A stretch of 33,787 nt of DNA from an uncultured Microcaldota archaeon (lineage in GTDB: Archaea; Micrarchaeota; Micrarchaeia; Anstonellales; Bilamarchaeaceae): NCBI GenBank assembly GCA_903835325.1, contig CAILMU010000219.1, forward strand, positions 1 through 33,787, read 5' to 3'. Both the position numbers and the translations under genes were made by a program. This document shows positions 31,274-33,787 of this stretch, one piece after another; the first letter of the stretch is position 1, and the number at the start of each line of letters is the position of its first letter. The notes below the pieces were generated by a model, which searched no databases, had not been told where the DNA came from, and saw only the letters and a list, made by a program, of their open reading frames with translations.

Positions 31274-31845
31274 ATCTCTCGATCTCTTTTGGCATTTCGT
31301 ATAGGCGTAAATGCAGATTTACTGAAATAGAAGATAACCGCTCCGATGAGTATCAGGCACAACCCGATGAAAAACGTTATGTTTGATTGCACGAAGGTGC
31401 CTGAAACCTTATACGAATAATTCCCGCACGTCCCGAGAGACTCGTTTTTTATCGAACCGACAAATATCGCGCCGATCTCGTTATCGCCCTGGAACATGAT
31501 AGGTTTGGTCGCTATCTGATGATCGAATGTCCCATCGCCGGAACAGGTTTGGGAGCTGAGAATGTTTCCTGTCTGTGTGCAGCTGACCCTTGGAAATAGC
31601 CTCGGGGATAGACTTGGATATGCCTCGCCTGTATACGTCGAAGCGAAATCGATTGCGGTCATCTGAGTGCCAGGAACTAGGACCACTGAGGCATTGTTGA
31701 CATCCCCTAGCCCGATGATGTTCATCGAGACATGATAGGTATCCGGGATCACGGCGGGGCAAGTCGCTGCCCAGCTCGATAGCGCCAAAACAAGAAATGC
31801 TATGAAACCAACAAACAGATTATCGAATAGAGATATCTTCGGCAT
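31270..31845 (-). CDS. Exported protein anchored by a C-terminal membrane helix
   Basis: A 191-aa protein. Residues 9-27 are a signal-type hydrophobic segment (LFVGFIAFLVLALSSWAATC). The exterior domain of about 130 residues has four cysteines, including VSCTQTGN, SSQTCSGD and LGTCGNYS, and could hold disulfides. Residues about 157-178 form a membrane helix, leaving a basic cytoplasmic tail. No family is recognised. ATG 31845 is chosen over the far upstream TTG 31926, which overlaps the SdpI relic. AGGG lies nine bases before the ATG. ATTTAA (31881-31886) would give a short leader. It is coupled to the next gene by an ATGA overlap. Confidence 0.68.
   Translation of the reverse strand: MPKISLFDNLFVGFIAFLVLALSSWAATCPAVIPDTYHVSMNIIGLGDVNNASVVLVPGTQMTAIDFASTYTGEAYPSLSPRLFPRVSCTQTGNILSSQTCSGDGTFDHQIATKPIMFQGDNEIGAIFVGSIKNESLGTCGNYSYKVSGTFVQSNITFFIGLCLILIGAVIFYFSKSAFTPIRNAKRDREI
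31277..31299 (-). repeat. 23-nt junction repeat, copy 3 (31277-31299)
   Basis: Plus strand CTCTCGATCTCTTTTGGCAT then TTC, four differences from copy 2. It covers the last codons of the gene at 31270-31845 (NAKRDREI) rather than following its stop. Confidence 0.4.
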
Positions 31846-31900
31846 ATAACCATTCCCTATCTTACGATAATAGATATCGTATTTAACCTCTTCGCCAAGC

Positions 31901-31923
31901 TTCTCAATCTCTTTTGTAGTTCT
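31901..31923 (-). repeat. 23-nt junction repeat, copy 4 (31901-31923)
   Basis: Plus strand TTCTCAATCTCTTTTGTAGT then TCT. It begins at the stop of the SdpI relic, as copy 1 does at the stop of the intact SdpI gene, which suggests SdpI and the repeat were duplicated together. Confidence 0.5.
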
Positions 31924-32099
31924 CAAATTCTTTTTCCTTTATCCTCGTCCCTGAAAACAAGATAGGAGTATACGAAGAGGAACACCGCTCCGAACAGGAT
32001 GAATGCTATCGCTTGCCAGAGGCCTATCGCCGGATATATCCCAAGAATCGATATCGCCCCAGCCACCTTGAAATTCACAGTCCCGGCCCATTTCGCTTT
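31923..32099 (-). pseudogene. Truncated SdpI-family pseudogene (C-terminal part only)
   Basis: The minus strand from about 32099 to TGA 31925-31923 encodes KAKWAGTVNFKVAGAISILG, then about 38 more residues to FVYSYLVFRDEDKGKRI. This parallels the last 57 residues of the SdpI gene at 29298 (KTHKAGAVIFKVAGLISILG to FVYSYFVYRDEEKGKRV) at protein and DNA level. Upstream of 32099 the similarity stops abruptly and there is no start codon, so about three quarters of the gene is gone. Substitutions are mostly conservative, suggesting a fairly recent loss of a once functional copy. Confidence 0.8.
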
Positions 32100-32182
32100 C
32101 CGCTATTTAAACCTTGCGTTATCGTCCGTAATATCCGCCCGAGGTACAAGCCTTTTAAAAGCATGATTGATTAGCCTCTCCA

Positions 32183-33382
32183 ATGTCCAATCCCAGGCAC
32201 TTAGAGTTGGCCAGCAGACGCCAGCGCAATCCCTCGACGAGGATGCCATCGCATTACAGCGTCAAACCCGAGCCGCTGGAAAGCCTTCAATCCATCGAAC
32301 CGGTCTATGGGATGAAAGACAAGCCGGTATCTTCCTCTCCGCCAAGCAACTCGAAGGTCATCGCAAGGATGGCCGACGACCAGGACAGGGAGGTTTTCGG
32401 GGTCGTCATGGAGACTGTGCGATCAAGCGGAGCCATACTCTGCCCCCACGATGTCCCGGATGCAGACGCTTTCGGAGCGGCATATGCTGTAAGGGCATTC
32501 TTCCAGACCGAAAATATCCCGACGACTATAGTGGCCGAACGCATCATCCCGAACTCCGACCTGCTCTTGCTGGCGCTCGGAATCTCTCCGGTCGGTTGGG
32601 ATTCTATAAGAGCCGACGACCTCCGCCCGATAATCACCCTGGACACCAGCTCCAGGAACACGTTCAGGAAAGGGGCGGAACGGAAGAACAGGGTGATACT
32701 TTCCATCGACCATCATTATGCTGACCAGGCCAAGCTCGAACCTGTCTACAGGATAATAAACCGGCAGGCAGGCTCTACATGCGGCATCGTGGCATCCCTC
32801 ATTCCGGGCGAGCTGATAGATCCATTGACCGCCCTTGCCTTGGCCGCAGGCATATCCTGCGATACGCAGAGGCTTCTGACAGCCGACGATGAGACCTTGA
32901 GACTGTTCAGGCGCCTGAGAAGGATATCCAAGGTCCCGAGGCACAGGATCGACGAGCTGGCCTTCCCGTCGCTCAAGAGGGATGTCCTGGCCACACTCAT
33001 CGCCGAGCTCTCATCCATAAGGAGCGTAGTCTATAATGAGAGGGTCATCGCCGTGTGCATGACTGCTATAAAGCCACCGGCCATCATGGTCACTCTCATG
33101 CGCGAAATGGACATCGACATCTCGGCGGCGCTTTCTCCGCTCTCGCACAGGAGGTTCCAGCTCTCGCTGAGGGTGAACCAGAAGAACGCCTTCGAATACG
33201 GCATCAAGGCGCATGAGCTGGCCCGTTCCATAAGCAGCAGGTGCGGTTCGTTGTCCAAAGGCGAAGTCGGCGGGCATGATGATATGGCAGGCGGTACGCT
33301 GCCTGGCCAGTACGAGGATATCGTTGACCATATCATCGCAGCGGTCCGTGAAGCGGTGGATAAGGCGCTGGCCAAGCCATGA
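32183..33382 (+). CDS. DHH-family phosphoesterase
   Basis: A 399-aa protein of the DHH/DHHA1 superfamily, whose members hydrolyse short oligonucleotides, cyclic dinucleotides or pyrophosphate with Mn or Mg. Residues 1-65 are a basic, Ser/Pro-rich, probably disordered extension. Metal ligands are His89, Asp93 and Asp95 in CPHDVPDADAFG, Asp154 in ITLDTS and the Asp176-His177-His178 triad (SIDHH). The C-terminal DHHA1 substrate motif is GGHDDMAGGTLP. This is the layout of NrnA-like and archaeal RecJ-like proteins; which one is uncertain. TATA TTTTAAAA (32153-32160) is centred 26-27 nt before ATG 32183 (leaderless). Base composition returns to that of the core genes. Confidence 0.9.
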   Translation: MSNPRHLELASRRQRNPSTRMPSHYSVKPEPLESLQSIEPVYGMKDKPVSSSPPSNSKVIARMADDQDREVFGVVMETVRSSGAILCPHDVPDADAFGAAYAVRAFFQTENIPTTIVAERIIPNSDLLLLALGISPVGWDSIRADDLRPIITLDTSSRNTFRKGAERKNRVILSIDHHYADQAKLEPVYRIINRQAGSTCGIVASLIPGELIDPLTALALAAGISCDTQRLLTADDETLRLFRRLRRISKVPRHRIDELAFPSLKRDVLATLIAELSSIRSVVYNERVIAVCMTAIKPPAIMVTLMREMDIDISAALSPLSHRRFQLSLRVNQKNAFEYGIKAHELARSISSRCGSLSKGEVGGHDDMAGGTLPGQYEDIVDHIIAAVREAVDKALAKP

Positions 33383-33500
33383 AAAGGGCATGCACCTATC
33401 TTACAGCCGCGATTTCCTGTTTCCATGCGTTTTTATCGATGCTTTTAATAGGTCACGATAAGGATAGTATTAATAAAAGTGTGTGAATATTATAATTATT

Positions 33501-33787
33501 GTGAGCCGAATTAAGCGCGAGGGTCCTAGTACCAAGGACATGCATGAGACTTTTGCTTCAGAGGAGCCGCCCACATCGAGGCGTGGGTTCCGCGCAGTGA
33601 CCAGCCTCACAGACACCCTTTCCAGATACCGGGATCTTCTGGACCATCTGCCCCAAATCGTTTTCGAAACAGACAGAAAAGAAATCGAGTGGACCTTTAT
33701 ACGTACTCCTACGGAGTGGGACGAACAGAAGACCCTCTGTGAGTGGTTATGTAGGGAACACCCGCGTTTAGTTTTTTGGTCGGTACC
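33501..33787 (+). CDS. Hypothetical protein, partial, possibly PAS-like (runs off the right edge)
   Basis: From GTG 33501 an open frame of 95 codons reaches the window end. It begins VSRIKREGPSTKDMHETFAS. After 40 polar residues comes YRDLLDHLPQIVFETDRKEI, which resembles the opening strand and helix of a PAS domain, but what follows does not settle it. TATA-like TTAATAAA (33470-33477) is centred 27-28 nt before the GTG, matching the leaderless pattern; the next in-frame ATG is at 33540. The C-terminus is outside the window. Confidence 0.6.
   Translation, partial: MSRIKREGPSTKDMHETFASEEPPTSRRGFRAVTSLTDTLSRYRDLLDHLPQIVFETDRKEIEWTFIRTPTEWDEQKTLCEWLCREHPRLVFWSV

Overview
The window comes from an archaeon. 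The 16S rRNA gene (1286-2778) carries the archaeal 915-region signature, and the proteins include diphthine synthase, an archaeal-type glutamyl-tRNA synthetase, a bifunctional fructose-1,6-bisphosphate aldolase/phosphatase and a DinB polymerase ending in a PCNA-box-like tail. Genes are driven by TATA boxes. About fifteen of them have the box centred 25-28 nt before the start codon and so look leaderless. Others have Shine-Dalgarno (SD) sequences matching the CACCTCC end of this 16S gene. The 16S gene stands alone: no tRNA or 23S gene follows, and a protein gene begins about 200 nt downstream. Unlinked rRNA genes and several divergent 16S positions would fit a DPANN-type lineage (for example Micrarchaeota or Diapherotrites), but that placement is a guess.

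Region 1 (1-4.7 kb): two minus-strand genes of unknown function (one helical-repeat-like), the 16S gene with a structured leader, an unknown 305-aa protein, and a small helix-turn-helix regulator. A palindrome lies just before the regulator, and a 28-aa ORF with a perfect SD lies further upstream. Region 2 (4.7-16.6 kb) is mostly core metabolism and information processing: gltX, an HD phosphohydrolase, two paralogous membrane proteins, class II ribonucleotide reductase, a much enlarged class IV aminotransferase, FBP aldolase/phosphatase overlapping a DUF192 gene, dphB, an unlisted 40-aa basic peptide gene, and DNA polymerase IV. Region 3 (16.7-24.1 kb): a methyltransferase divergent from polymerase IV over a shared promoter, a possible PsbP/Mog1-like protein, a membrane-anchored Ser/Thr kinase, an RNA m5C methyltransferase overlapping a separate PUA-like gene, two related zinc-ribbon proteins (one with a histone-H1-like tail), and helical proteins of unknown function.

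Region 4 (about 24.1-32.1 kb) is AT-richer and looks accessory. It has two lipoproteins (one an SGNH hydrolase-like protein lacking the usual serine), paralogues flanking that lipoprotein, many short unknown genes, small membrane proteins, a VapBC toxin-antitoxin pair, an SdpI-family protein plus a decayed second copy, and a 23-nt repeat at gene junctions. Region 5 (32.1 kb to the end) returns to GC-richer coding with a DHH-family phosphoesterase and the start of a further leaderless gene.

The parts that look least described are the two small ORFs (4481-4567 and 15359-15481), the paralogue/SGNH cluster at 23.5-26 kb, and the SdpI/VapBC/membrane-protein island with its junction repeat. All functional calls rest on reading motifs by eye; no database search was run.
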